Assembly (NCBI GenBank): GCA_002315435.1 | Contig: DCFW01000025.1 | Coordinates: forward strand, 1 to 52,912 | Source: Bacteroidales bacterium UBA1794 | GTDB lineage: Bacteria > Bacteroidota > Bacteroidia > Bacteroidales > Bacteroidaceae | DNA: 52,912 nt | Reading direction: 5' to 3' | Part shown: piece by piece, positions 8,104 to 17,218 of the stretch | Position numbering within the stretch: the stretch's first letter is position 1 | How the letters are laid out: each line of letters opens with the position of its first letter | Notes under the pieces: model-generated | What the model was told of the DNA's origin: nothing | The model's input: the letters and a program-made list of their open reading frames with translations, nothing else | Database searches by the model: none | Translations under genes and position numbers: made by a program

Positions 8104-8143
8104 GGAGCAACCCTCATGTATATATAATAAAGAAATAATAATG

Positions 8144-8177
8144 AGCCCTGCCGCACCTGCGACAGGGCTTTTTTTAT
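8144..8177 (+). terminator. Attenuator terminator of the trp operon
   Basis: AGCCCTGCCGCACCTGCGACAGGGCT forms a GC-rich hairpin (AGCCCTG with CAGGGCT, inner GC pairs) followed by eight Ts. It lies 36 bases before trpB and 40 bases after the leader peptide stop. Confidence 0.9.
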
Positions 8178-8213
8178 TTCAATCAACATTTAGTAATAAA
8201 TAAACAAATACAT

Positions 8214-9410
8214 ATGAAAAGTTTTCAAGTTGATCAAAACGGTTATTATGGTGAATTTGGCGGTGCCTATATTCCCGAAGTTCTTTATCAAAATGTGGAA
8301 GATTTAAAGAAAAACTATCTACAAATTATTGAAAGTGAATCATTCAAAAAAGAATTTGCACTATTGTTACGTGACTATGTAGGACGTCCTTCTCCACTCT
8401 ACTATGCCAAACGACTTTCAAACAAATATGGCTGCAAAATATATCTCAAAAGAGAAGATTTGAACCATACGGGGGCACACAAAATAAACAATGCCATCGG
8501 ACAAGTATTGATTGCCAAAGCAATGGGGAAAACGAAAATCATTGCAGAAACAGGAGCCGGTCAACATGGAGTGGCCACAGCTACCGTTGCCGCCCTTATG
8601 AATATGGAATGTATCGTATTTATGGGAAAAACGGATATAGAACGCCAGCACATGAATGTACAACGAATGGAAATGTTGGGTACGGAAGTAAGACCGGTTA
8701 CTAGTGGAAACATGACATTGAAAGATGCTACAAATGAAGCCATTAGATACTGGTGCTGTCATCCGGAAGATACCTATTATGTAATAGGTTCAACCGTAGG
8801 ACCACATCCCTATCCTGATATGGTGGCACGTCTGCAATCAGTTATCAGTAAGGAAATCAAAGAACAGTTGAAAGAGAAAGAAGGTCGTGACTATCCAGAT
8901 TATTTGATGGCTTGCGTTGGTGGTGGAAGCAATGCCGCAGGAACAATTTATCACTATATTGATGATACTCGTGTAAAAATAGTTTTAGCTGAAGCCGGTG
9001 GAAAAGGTATTGATACACCATACACTGCTGCAACTATTCAATGTGGAAGACTTGGCATTATTCACGGTGCAAAGACCCTGGTTATGCAAACTGAAGACGG
9101 ACAAATCATAGAACCTTATTCCATATCTGCCGGTTTGGATTATCCGGGAATAGGTCCGATACATGCTAATTTAGCTGAACAGCACCGCGCTACCATTCTT
9201 GCCGTCAATGATGATGAAGCAATGGATGCGGCTTTTGAATTGACTCGTTTAGAAGGAATCATTCCTGCTATTGAATCTGCTCATGCTTTAGGAGCACTAA
9301 GTAAAGTGAAATTCAATCCTGAAGATGTAGTGGTACTGACCGTAAGCGGTCGTGGAGACAAAGACATGGATACTTTTATTAATTACATGGAAAATAAAAA
9401 AAACAAATAA
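8214..9410 (+). CDS. trpB: Tryptophan synthase beta subunit
   Basis: 398 aa, normal length. Condenses indole with serine to tryptophan using PLP. The PLP lysine is K90 in NHTGAHKINNA, the phosphate-binding loop is GGGSNAAG, and the EAGGKG and LDYPGIGPIH segments are family signatures. It is the first gene of the operon, in the order trpBEGDCFA usual for Bacteroidales, with the alpha subunit gene at the far end. It follows the attenuator directly. Confidence 0.98.
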   Translation: MKSFQVDQNGYYGEFGGAYIPEVLYQNVEDLKKNYLQIIESESFKKEFALLLRDYVGRPSPLYYAKRLSNKYGCKIYLKREDLNHTGAHKINNAIGQVLIAKAMGKTKIIAETGAGQHGVATATVAALMNMECIVFMGKTDIERQHMNVQRMEMLGTEVRPVTSGNMTLKDATNEAIRYWCCHPEDTYYVIGSTVGPHPYPDMVARLQSVISKEIKEQLKEKEGRDYPDYLMACVGGGSNAAGTIYHYIDDTRVKIVLAEAGGKGIDTPYTAATIQCGRLGIIHGAKTLVMQTEDGQIIEPYSISAGLDYPGIGPIHANLAEQHRATILAVNDDEAMDAAFELTRLEGIIPAIESAHALGALSKVKFNPEDVVVLTVSGRGDKDMDTFINYMENKKNK

Positions 9411-9411
9411 T

Positions 9412-10818
9412 ATGAGAACATTCGAATTCACAACGAACGTAAAAGAGTTGCCGGCTGATCTTCACACACCGGTAAGCATATACTTACAGTTAAGAGATAC
9501 TTATCCGGAATCGGCTCTATTAGAGAGTTCTGATTTCCATGCAAGTGAAAATTCTACATCCTACATCGGCATCAAACCAATTGTCAACTTTAGTGTAAAC
9601 AACAGCAAATTTACAGTGAAACTGCCGGATCACACAAAAGAAGAATTTAGTGTAAAAGATGGTAAAGACATCAGTTCTACCTTGAACAAATTCATCTCAC
9701 ACATTAAGGTAACAGGAACTCATGCAGATAAGTGCGGTTTGTTCGGATATACCTCTTTCAATTCTGTACGTTACTTTGAACAAATCAAAGTAAAGGATAC
9801 ACATGATACACACAACGACGCACCGGAAATGCTATACATATTATATAAGTATACACTGGTCTTTAATCATTTCAAAAATACACTGTCATTAATTGAGCTG
9901 CTTCAAGATGGAGAAGAGAGCAACTTAAATGATTTGGAACAGATTCTTAGCAACAATAATTTCCCATCGTACAATTTTAGACGCACAGGTGAAGAGACAA
10001 GCAATGTTACTGACGAAGAATACAAAGAGTATGTACGCACCGGCATTGCTCATTGCAAACGAGGTGATGTATTCCAAATTGTACTTTCACGCAGATTCAT
10101 GCAGAAATACACCGGAGATGATTTCAAAGTATACCGTGCTCTCAGATACATCAATCCGTCGCCCTACTTGTTCTATTTTGATTTTGGAGGATTCCGTATT
10201 TTCGGCTCTTCGCCTGAAACTCATTGTAAAGTAGTTAATGGTCATGCTAGTATTGATCCAATAGCCGGCACATACAAACGTGCAGGAAATGCTGAAAGTG
10301 ACCGTGCTGCGGCAGAAGCATTACTGAAAGATCCAAAAGAAAATGCAGAGCATACGATGTTAGTGGATTTAGCTCGTAATGATTTAAGCAGAAATTGTAA
10401 AGAGGTGAAAGTTGATTTTTATAAGGAACCTCAATTCTATAGTCATGTCATCCATCTGGTTTCACGTGTAAGCGGTGATTTAAATCCCGAAGCAAATGCC
10501 ACACAGACATTCATTGATACGTTCCCTGCCGGGACATTAAGTGGTGCACCTAAAGTACGGGCCATGCAACTAATCAGCGAGATCGAAAATGTAAGTAGAG
10601 GGGCTTATGGCGGTTGTATCGGATTTATTGGGCTTAATGGAAACTTAAACCAAGCCATTACGATTCGTACCTTTGTAAGCAGAAACGGTGAATTGAGTTA
10701 TCAAGCCGGCGCCGGAATTGTAGCAAAAAGTGTTGATAGCAGCGAACTGCAAGAAGTCAACAATAAATTAGGTGCATTGAAAAAGGCATTGGAAATGGCT
10801 GAAACATTAAACAATTAA
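9412..10818 (+). CDS. trpE: Anthranilate synthase component I
   Basis: 468 aa from the ATG at 9412, one base after the trpB stop; an in-frame upstream ATG at 9352 lies inside trpB and is rejected. Makes anthranilate from chorismate with ammonia from TrpG. The N-terminal segment ALLESSD corresponds to the LLES tryptophan-feedback site. The chorismate-binding domain shows GDVFQIVLSRRF, FGSSPETH, DPIAGTYKRAG, AEHTMLVDLARNDL and FPAGTLSGAPKVRAM. Sequence features support a feedback-inhibited enzyme. Confidence 0.97.
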   Translation: MRTFEFTTNVKELPADLHTPVSIYLQLRDTYPESALLESSDFHASENSTSYIGIKPIVNFSVNNSKFTVKLPDHTKEEFSVKDGKDISSTLNKFISHIKVTGTHADKCGLFGYTSFNSVRYFEQIKVKDTHDTHNDAPEMLYILYKYTLVFNHFKNTLSLIELLQDGEESNLNDLEQILSNNNFPSYNFRRTGEETSNVTDEEYKEYVRTGIAHCKRGDVFQIVLSRRFMQKYTGDDFKVYRALRYINPSPYLFYFDFGGFRIFGSSPETHCKVVNGHASIDPIAGTYKRAGNAESDRAAAEALLKDPKENAEHTMLVDLARNDLSRNCKEVKVDFYKEPQFYSHVIHLVSRVSGDLNPEANATQTFIDTFPAGTLSGAPKVRAMQLISEIENVSRGAYGGCIGFIGLNGNLNQAITIRTFVSRNGELSYQAGAGIVAKSVDSSELQEVNNKLGALKKALEMAETLNN

Positions 10819-10830
10819 CCTATTCAAGAC

Positions 10831-11400
10831 ATGAAAAAGATTCTGTTGTTCGACAATTATGATTCATTTACATACAATTTATTACATGTAGTGAAATCAC
10901 TGGGATACAATAATATAGATGTTGTACGTAATGACCAAATTCCACTTGACGATGTGGATCAATATGACAAGATATTGCTTTCTCCGGGTCCCGGCATTCC
11001 ATGTGAAGCAGGCATATTGCTTCCACTTATCAAAAAATATGCTCCTACAAAAAGCATTCTGGGGGTTTGTCTTGGGCATCAAGCCATCGGTGAAACATTC
11101 GGAGCCAAACTCATAAACTTGGAGAATGTATATCACGGAGTGCAAACACCCATCATCATAGAAAAAGAAGATCTATTGTTCAACGGTTTATCACAAACGT
11201 TTGTTGCCGGAAGATACCACTCATGGGCTATTGATGCTGAAGGATTCCCTGAAGAACTGGAGATCACAGCGAAAGATGAAAACGGTCAGATAATGGCATT
11301 AAGACACAAGACCTACGATGTAAGAGGCATTCAGTTTCATCCCGAATCGGTTTTGACGCCACAAGGAAGTACCATTATAAAGAACTGGTTAGAAGAATAA
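10831..11400 (+). CDS. trpG: Anthranilate synthase glutamine amidotransferase component
   Basis: 189 aa, a class I glutamine amidotransferase. The triad is visible: nucleophile Cys in GVCLGHQAIGE, and His-Glu in QFHPESVLTPQG. LSPGPGIP is the oxyanion strand region. It supplies ammonia to TrpE encoded 12 bases upstream. In some bacteria this subunit is shared with p-aminobenzoate synthesis; the operon setting argues for the trp role. Confidence 0.96.
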   Translation: MKKILLFDNYDSFTYNLLHVVKSLGYNNIDVVRNDQIPLDDVDQYDKILLSPGPGIPCEAGILLPLIKKYAPTKSILGVCLGHQAIGETFGAKLINLENVYHGVQTPIIIEKEDLLFNGLSQTFVAGRYHSWAIDAEGFPEELEITAKDENGQIMALRHKTYDVRGIQFHPESVLTPQGSTIIKNWLEE

Positions 11401-11430
11401 TTACAACGTAGAATTTAAAAATTAAAAACA

Positions 11431-12420
11431 ATGAAAGATATACTCTATAAACTTTTCGAGCATCATTATCTATCAAGAGAAGAGGCTGAAGAAGTGCTGT
11501 CGAACATCGCACAAAGCAAATATAGCAACGAACAAGTTGCTTCCTTAATCACCGTATTTTTGATGCGTAGTATCACTGTTGAAGAACTTCTAGGTTTTCA
11601 GAAGGCTCTGATGCGTGTAAAGATTGACTTGGATGAATTCAAACCCTTGGATATTGTAGGTACAGGAGGTGACGGAAAAAATACATTTAATATTTCTACT
11701 TGCTCATGCTTTGTCGTAGCTGCTGCAGGATATCCCGTGGTAAAACATGGTAACTATGGGGCTACATCAGTGAGTGGAGCCAGCAATGTGATAGAACAAC
11801 ACGGCGTGAAATTTACTAAAGATGTCGATAAATTGAAAGCCAGTATTAATAAGACGGGAATAGCCTATTTACATGCACCTTTCTTTAGCCCGGCATTGAA
11901 AGCTGTAGCTCCTATCCGCAAATCATTGGCTGTACGCACTTTCTTCAATATGCTTGGGCCATTGGTTAATCCATGCCTCCCAGCCTATCAGTTGCTTGGT
12001 GTATACAACTTACCTTTGTTACGCCTTTATAGCTATGCTTATCAGGCAAGCGGCACAAAATATGCGGTGGTTCACAGCCTTGACGGATACGATGAGATTT
12101 CTTTGACATCCACATTCAAAGTGGCCAATTCATTCAATGAAAAAGTATATGAACCTGAAGATTTAGGGTTCAAACGTAATACCGATGGTGAATTGTTTGG
12201 AGGAGATACCCCTGAAGAGGCTTCCAAGATATTTGATAATGTACTGTCAAATCAAGCGACTGAAGCTCAAAAGAATGTAGTGATAGCAAATTCTGCTTTT
12301 GCAATTAATATCATTTGCCCTGAAAAGAGTATCGCTGAATGTATTGAAGAAGCAAAAGAAACTCTGGAAAGTGGTAAAGCACTGACTACATTAAAGAAAT
12401 TTGTTGAGTTCAATTCATAA
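11431..12420 (+). CDS. trpD: Anthranilate phosphoribosyltransferase
   Basis: 329 aa, normal length, not fused to trpG. Transfers phosphoribose from PRPP to anthranilate. The glycine-rich PRPP loop is VGTGGDGKNTFNIST, KHGNYGATSVSGASNVIE follows, and RTFFNMLGPLVNP is the conserved anthranilate-site block. The N-terminal helical bundle begins at residue 1. Gap to trpG is 30 bases. Confidence 0.97.
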   Translation: MKDILYKLFEHHYLSREEAEEVLSNIAQSKYSNEQVASLITVFLMRSITVEELLGFQKALMRVKIDLDEFKPLDIVGTGGDGKNTFNISTCSCFVVAAAGYPVVKHGNYGATSVSGASNVIEQHGVKFTKDVDKLKASINKTGIAYLHAPFFSPALKAVAPIRKSLAVRTFFNMLGPLVNPCLPAYQLLGVYNLPLLRLYSYAYQASGTKYAVVHSLDGYDEISLTSTFKVANSFNEKVYEPEDLGFKRNTDGELFGGDTPEEASKIFDNVLSNQATEAQKNVVIANSAFAINIICPEKSIAECIEEAKETLESGKALTTLKKFVEFNS

Positions 12421-12427
12421 TAGAACA

Positions 12428-13234
12428 ATGAAAGATATTCTCACACAAATAGTCGACAACAAACGGTTTGAAGTGGATGTGCAAATGATGAACATCACAC
12501 AACAACAGATTGAAGAACTTGCTTTCGAGCCACGTACATTTCACTCCATGAAGCAATCATTGGCATCTTCAAAGAGTGGAATCATCTCGGAGTTCAAAAG
12601 GAAAAGTCCGTCAAAGGGTTGGATCCATCCGAATGCAAAGGCTGTTGAAGTAGCAAAGGCTTATGCTCAAAACGGAGCATCAGCCATATCAGTACTTACA
12701 GACCAACCATTCTTCGGTGGTTCACTAACTGATTTGAGAACGATTAGAGAAGTTGTAGACATTCCGTTGCTACGAAAAGATTTCATTATTAATGAATATC
12801 AACTCTATCAGGCTCGAATAGCTGGAGCTGATGCCATCTTGTTGATTGCAGCATGCTTAAAGACTGATGAATGTGAAAGATTAGCAGCAAAAGCTCATGA
12901 ATTGGGACTGGAAGTACTGCTTGAGATACATACACTTGAAGAGTTGGAATATGTCACTGAAAATATTGATATGGCAGGCATAAACAATCGGAATTTAGGC
13001 ACGTTTCATACAGATATTCAGAATTCTTTCATGCTTGCTCAGCAACTACAGGAACGAACTGCATCAATGAAAAACAAACCCATACTGGTTTCGGAAAGTG
13101 GTATTTCAAAGGCAGAGACAGTGATATCGCTTCGTGATATAGGATTTAAAGGTTTCCTTATTGGAGAAACATTTATGAAGACTGAGAATCCCGGAGATAC
13201 TCTTAAAGAATTTATCAAAAGCATAGCCCCATGA
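12428..13234 (+). CDS. trpC: Indole-3-glycerol-phosphate synthase
   Basis: 268 aa from the ATG at 12428, seven bases after the trpD stop. Single-domain TIM barrel that closes the indole ring. Seen: SEFKRKSPSKG (phosphate/substrate Lys), SVLTDQPFFGGS, LLRKDFIINEYQ (catalytic Lys), LEVLLEIHTLEE (catalytic Glu), INNRNL and SESGI. Not fused to trpF. The end overlaps the trpF start (ATGA). Confidence 0.97.
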   Translation: MKDILTQIVDNKRFEVDVQMMNITQQQIEELAFEPRTFHSMKQSLASSKSGIISEFKRKSPSKGWIHPNAKAVEVAKAYAQNGASAISVLTDQPFFGGSLTDLRTIREVVDIPLLRKDFIINEYQLYQARIAGADAILLIAACLKTDECERLAAKAHELGLEVLLEIHTLEELEYVTENIDMAGINNRNLGTFHTDIQNSFMLAQQLQERTASMKNKPILVSESGISKAETVISLRDIGFKGFLIGETFMKTENPGDTLKEFIKSIAP

Positions 13235-13848
13235 AGTTAATTAAAGTATGCGGAATGCGGCAAGCTGATAACATCCGTCAGATAGAGAACTTGGGCATTG
13301 ATATGATGGGATTCATATTTTATCCCCATTCAAGCAGAATGGTAAATAAAAAACCGGAATATATGCCTACTACGGCAAAACGTGTAGGTGTATTCGTGAA
13401 TGCAGACATCAAGCAAATAAGAACAGCAATCGATGAATACAAACTTGATTATATTCAATTGCACGGAACTGAATCGCCTGATTTGTGTAAAGAGATTGGA
13501 CGATTGACGAAAAAAAAGATAATTAAAGCTTTTCCCATTGCTACTGCCGACGACTTCAAGACCACCAAACAATATGAGGATTGCTGCGAATATTTTTTGT
13601 TTGACACTAAATGTTTAGGGTTTGGAGGAAGTGGAAATACTTTTGATTGGCATTTACTTGACGCTTATTGTGGGCCAAAACCCTTCTTATTAAGTGGAGG
13701 CATTTGCAACGAGCTTATCCCTCAACTAGCAACACTACATCACAAATATCTTGCAGGATTTGATCTTAACAGCAAATTTGAAACAGCTCCTGCAGTAAAA
13801 GATGTAGATAAAATTGATTATTTTATTAAACGAATGAAAACAGTTTGA
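13231..13848 (+). CDS. trpF: Phosphoribosylanthranilate isomerase
   Basis: 205 aa. Amadori isomerase step of tryptophan synthesis. The catalytic Cys is in KVCGMR at the N-terminus, the catalytic Asp in LFDTKCLGFGGSG, and the phosphate loop is LSGGI. Overlaps trpC by four bases, which implies coupled translation. Confidence 0.96.
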   Translation: MKLIKVCGMRQADNIRQIENLGIDMMGFIFYPHSSRMVNKKPEYMPTTAKRVGVFVNADIKQIRTAIDEYKLDYIQLHGTESPDLCKEIGRLTKKKIIKAFPIATADDFKTTKQYEDCCEYFLFDTKCLGFGGSGNTFDWHLLDAYCGPKPFLLSGGICNELIPQLATLHHKYLAGFDLNSKFETAPAVKDVDKIDYFIKRMKTV

Positions 13849-13850
13849 AG

Positions 13851-14627
13851 ATGAAAAACCGAATAAACAATTTGTTTGAAACAACAAATAATAAATTACT
13901 CTCAATATACTTTTGTGCCGGTTTCCCTGTTCTGGACAGTACAGTAGAGGTGATTAAAACATTAGAGAAAAATGGAGTGAACATGATTGAAATAGGCATT
14001 CCATTTAGTGATCCCATGGCTGATGGTACAGTGATACAAGATGCTGCTACTAAGGCTCTTCGCAATGGTATGTCCTTAAAATTGCTATTCAATCAATTAG
14101 AGAATATACGCGGCAATGTGAAGATACCACTAATACTGATGGGATACTTGAATCCTATCATGCAATATGGTTTTGAAAATTTCTGTAAACGTAGTGTTGA
14201 AGCCGGAATAGACGGATTTATCATCCCTGATTTACCTTTCAAGGATTACCAAAATGATTACCGTCCTATTGCCGATAAATACAATTTACGCATAATCATG
14301 CTCATCACTCCTGAAACAAGTGACGAACGCATCAAATTCATTGATCAAAATACCGATGGATTTATTTATATGGTATCAAGTGCTTCCACTACAGGTGCAC
14401 AGAGTTCGTTCAATGATAAAAAGCTTGAGTATTTTAATCGAATCAACAAGATGAATTTGCATAATCCTCGTATGGTGGGATTTGGCATTTCAAATAAAGC
14501 TACGTTTGATGCTGCTACGGAATATTCACGCGGAGGAATTATCGGTAGCAAATTTGTCAGTCTGCTTGAACAAACTAATGATCCACAAAAAGCTATCACC
14601 GAACTAAAAAAAGCCTTAAACAAGTAA
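13851..14627 (+). CDS. trpA: Tryptophan synthase alpha subunit
   Basis: 258 aa from the ATG at 13851, two bases after the trpF stop (a TTG six bases earlier is in frame but unlikely). Cleaves indole-glycerol phosphate to indole for TrpB. Catalytic Glu and Asp lie in MIEIGIPFSDPMADGTVIQDA; GFIIPDLPFKD and the FGISNKATF phosphate loop are present. Last gene of the operon, followed by a hairpin. Confidence 0.97.
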   Translation: MKNRINNLFETTNNKLLSIYFCAGFPVLDSTVEVIKTLEKNGVNMIEIGIPFSDPMADGTVIQDAATKALRNGMSLKLLFNQLENIRGNVKIPLILMGYLNPIMQYGFENFCKRSVEAGIDGFIIPDLPFKDYQNDYRPIADKYNLRIIMLITPETSDERIKFIDQNTDGFIYMVSSASTTGAQSSFNDKKLEYFNRINKMNLHNPRMVGFGISNKATFDAATEYSRGGIIGSKFVSLLEQTNDPQKAITELKKALNK

Positions 14628-14643
14628 AAGAAATACAATTTAG

Positions 14644-14678
14644 AATAGAGGATATATCACTCTGGTATACCCTCTATT
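14644..14678 (+). terminator. Hairpin after the trp operon
   Basis: AATAGAGGATATA pairs with TATACCCTCTATT with one mismatch. The following sequence is only mildly T-rich, so termination strength is uncertain. Confidence 0.5.
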
Positions 14679-14818
14679 GTTATAACTAGATCAAATATAC
14701 AGGTTCATATTTACAAACTATAAGCTCAATCACACATTTACTTTATTATTTTTATCTTTTCTACTTCATTCTGCCGTAAATTTAAGTTTGCCAATTGCGC
14801 AACATAAATTTATATTTG

Positions 14819-14836
14819 CTACCTTTGCCTCGGTTT
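14819..14836 (+). promoter_or_regulatory. Promoter -7 box of the YhcH-like gene
   Basis: TACCTTTG at 14820-14827 fits TAnnTTTG. The 18 bases CTACCTTTGCCTCGGTTT are identical to 4287-4304 at the thiamine operon promoter, extending past the box into the presumed transcript start. Confidence 0.55.
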
Positions 14837-14866
14837 AATTATTAATGCAAAGAGAGGATGATGCAC

Positions 14867-15484
14867 ATGAGAATTACCACAAATAAATTTCTATTGACTA
14901 TAGTTGCCTTTACTGTCTTATTTTCAATGCAAGCAACTGCTCAAACATGGAGTTCAAAACAAGCTAAGAAATGGATAGCAAATCGCGAATGGGCCAACGG
15001 GCTAGTCAATGTAAATCCATATAAGGATACTGATCCTGTGGAATTTGCCACACAATATCACAAAGAAAAGAGTCGCTGGGACAAAGCTTTCACATGGATG
15101 GCTACCCATGATGTGGCAACACTTGCTCCGGGGCGATACGAGATTGATGGTACGCATTGTTTTGCCAATGTGCAAGATGCGGTACTAAAAACGGCTGAAA
15201 ACGTAAACATTGAATCTCATAAAAAATATATTGACCTTCAATGGTGCGTTACCGGTGTGGAACGCTATGGAATAGTCAATGCAAAAGATGCAATAATAAA
15301 GGTTCCTTACAAACCGGATGTCATGTACTGGAATACCGACAAAATAAAGTATGTCAATAGTAATCCACATATGTTCTTTTTATTCTTCCCTAAAAATTAT
15401 CACAGAGCATGCGTATTGCCAAAAGGAGGAATAGATAAAATACGCAAAGTTTGCATTAAAATAGAATATGACGAAGATAAATGA
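14867..15484 (+). CDS. Exported YhcH/YjgK/YiaL (EbgC-like, DUF386) family protein
   Basis: About 205 aa from the ATG at 14867, which has AGAGAGG 8-10 bases upstream; ATGs at 14858 and 14861 are in frame alternatives. A signal peptide ending ATAQ indicates export, unusual for a family whose enterobacterial members are cytoplasmic. The cupin-like domain covers about residues 35-200, with the conserved ESHKKYIDLQW metal/substrate block and FFLFFPKNYHRAC near the end. Members are linked to sialic acid and galactoside use. The exact reaction is not known. Overlaps the next gene by four bases. Confidence 0.75.
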   Translation: MRITTNKFLLTIVAFTVLFSMQATAQTWSSKQAKKWIANREWANGLVNVNPYKDTDPVEFATQYHKEKSRWDKAFTWMATHDVATLAPGRYEIDGTHCFANVQDAVLKTAENVNIESHKKYIDLQWCVTGVERYGIVNAKDAIIKVPYKPDVMYWNTDKIKYVNSNPHMFFLFFPKNYHRACVLPKGGIDKIRKVCIKIEYDEDK

Positions 15485-16131
15485 AAGATTTCATACTTGC
15501 CGATAACCAAGACATAACACATGCAGGATTAGTGTTTTTATTGAAAGACATCAAATCGTGCAATATTATGTTTGAAGCTTCAAATAAAAACGAGCTGATC
15601 CAATTGTTACGCCTTCACGCCAATGCTGTAGTTGTTTTAGACTATACATTATTTGATTATGGCAGTGTTGAAGAACTAATCATACTTCACGAACGCTTTC
15701 CGGAAATATCGTGGTTGCTCTTCTCTGAAGATTTGAGCGAGACGTTCCTGAGACGCATCATGTTGATTCAACAAGCGTTTAGTGTAGTCATGAAAACGGC
15801 TTCAAAAGAAGAAATTATTTCAGCTCTACAATGCATAACTGCTGGGAGCAGATTTATCTGCAATCAGGTAAGCAACATATTATTAAATGCAAAGCCGGCA
15901 CAACATGCTGAGGAACGTGACAAGCTCACACCCTCTGAACAAGAGGTGTTGCATGAAATTGCAATGGGAAAAACAACCAAAGAGATTGCTGCAGAAAAGA
16001 ACTTAAGCTTTCATACGATTAATTCGCACAGAAAAAACATATTCAGGAAACTGGAAGTAAACAATGTTCACGAAGCCATTAAATATGCAATACGTGCAGG
16101 TATTGTGGACATGTCTGACTATTATATTTAA
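15481..16131 (+). CDS. LuxR/NarL-type response regulator
   Basis: 216 aa. An N-terminal receiver domain (about 1-120) with an acidic start (LADNQDITHAG) and a possible phosphoacceptor Asp in VVVLDYTLFD, then a C-terminal HTH_LUXR (about 148-210) with LTPSEQEVLHEIAMGKTTKEIA and SFHTINSHRKNIFRKL. The lysine that should end receiver strand 5 is in VVMKTA. No histidine kinase is encoded nearby, so it is an orphan. The four-base overlap with the YhcH-like gene suggests cotranscription; targets are unknown. Confidence 0.85.
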   Translation: MKDFILADNQDITHAGLVFLLKDIKSCNIMFEASNKNELIQLLRLHANAVVVLDYTLFDYGSVEELIILHERFPEISWLLFSEDLSETFLRRIMLIQQAFSVVMKTASKEEIISALQCITAGSRFICNQVSNILLNAKPAQHAEERDKLTPSEQEVLHEIAMGKTTKEIAAEKNLSFHTINSHRKNIFRKLEVNNVHEAIKYAIRAGIVDMSDYYI

Positions 16132-16148
16132 AAATTAAAGGATAACAA

Positions 16149-17213
16149 ATGGAAATTGCCACACTTTTATCAGGAGGCGTAGACAGCTCTGTCGTTGTAC
16201 ATTTATTGAAAGAGCAGGGATACACTCCAAGTCTTTTTTATATCAAAATAGGTAAGGATGAAGACGAAGAACTGGATTGTTCGTCGGAAGAAGATATTGA
16301 AATATGCCAAAACATTGCAAAAAAATACGGATGTCCTTTTGAAGTAATAGACTTACACAAGGAATATTGGGAGAATGTCGTAGCTTACACTATGGAGAAA
16401 GTCCGCAATGGGTTTACGCCCAATCCCGATGTCATGTGTAACAAACTGATTAAGTTCGGTGCTTTTGAGGATCGTGCCGGTAAATATTTCGATAAGATTG
16501 CGACTGGGCACTATGCGGGAACGGAAGAACGTGATGGCAAGGTATGGTTGTGCAGTGCAATAGATCCGATTAAGGATCAAACTGACTTCCTTTGTCAATT
16601 GTCTTATGATCAAATAAAAAAAATAATGCTTCCACTAGGCGGACTGATGAAAAGCGAAGTTCGTGAAATTGCTGAAAAGGCAAAACTCATCAGTGCGAAG
16701 CGCAAAGACAGTCAAGGCATTTGCTTCTTGGGAAAGATCAATTACAACGACTATATCCGCAGATATCTTGGTGAAAAGAAAGGACCTATTGTAGAGCTTG
16801 AAACAGGCAAAGTTATTGGTTCTCACAATGGATTCTGGTTCCATACGATAGGACAACGCAAAGGATTGGGATTAAGCGGTGGCCCTTGGTTTGTGATTAA
16901 AAAAGATGTAACGCGCAACATTGTCTATGTTTCGCAAGGCTTTGACGTTGAGACACAATACGGAGATGAATTCAAAATGCAGGACTTCCACTATTTAACA
17001 GATAATCTTTGGCATAACGACGAACCTCATGAAATAACATTCAAGATCCGCCACACACCGGAGATTAACAAAGGCATACTCACACTTGAGCCAGACGGAT
17101 TGTACAAAATAAAATCCGAGGACAAGATACAAGGTATCGCCCCCGGACAATTCGGTACTATCTATGACAGTGATCACCACCTCTGTCTTGGAAGTGGCGA
17201 AATCACCGTTTAA
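16149..17213 (+). CDS. mnmA: tRNA-specific 2-thiouridylase
   Basis: 354 aa. Thiolates U34 of tRNAs for Lys, Glu and Gln. The PP-loop SGGVDSS is at residues 8-14, the catalytic Cys is C97 in NPDVMCNK, and the second Cys is C192 in DSQGICFLG; HTIGQRKGLG follows, then the C-terminal barrel domain. Both cysteines are present, so it should be active. ELDCSSEED at about residues 41-49 differs from the usual region. Some Bacteroides carry more than one mnmA; whether this is the main copy cannot be told here. Confidence 0.92.
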   Translation: MEIATLLSGGVDSSVVVHLLKEQGYTPSLFYIKIGKDEDEELDCSSEEDIEICQNIAKKYGCPFEVIDLHKEYWENVVAYTMEKVRNGFTPNPDVMCNKLIKFGAFEDRAGKYFDKIATGHYAGTEERDGKVWLCSAIDPIKDQTDFLCQLSYDQIKKIMLPLGGLMKSEVREIAEKAKLISAKRKDSQGICFLGKINYNDYIRRYLGEKKGPIVELETGKVIGSHNGFWFHTIGQRKGLGLSGGPWFVIKKDVTRNIVYVSQGFDVETQYGDEFKMQDFHYLTDNLWHNDEPHEITFKIRHTPEINKGILTLEPDGLYKIKSEDKIQGIAPGQFGTIYDSDHHLCLGSGEITV

Positions 17214-17218
17214 GTCAA

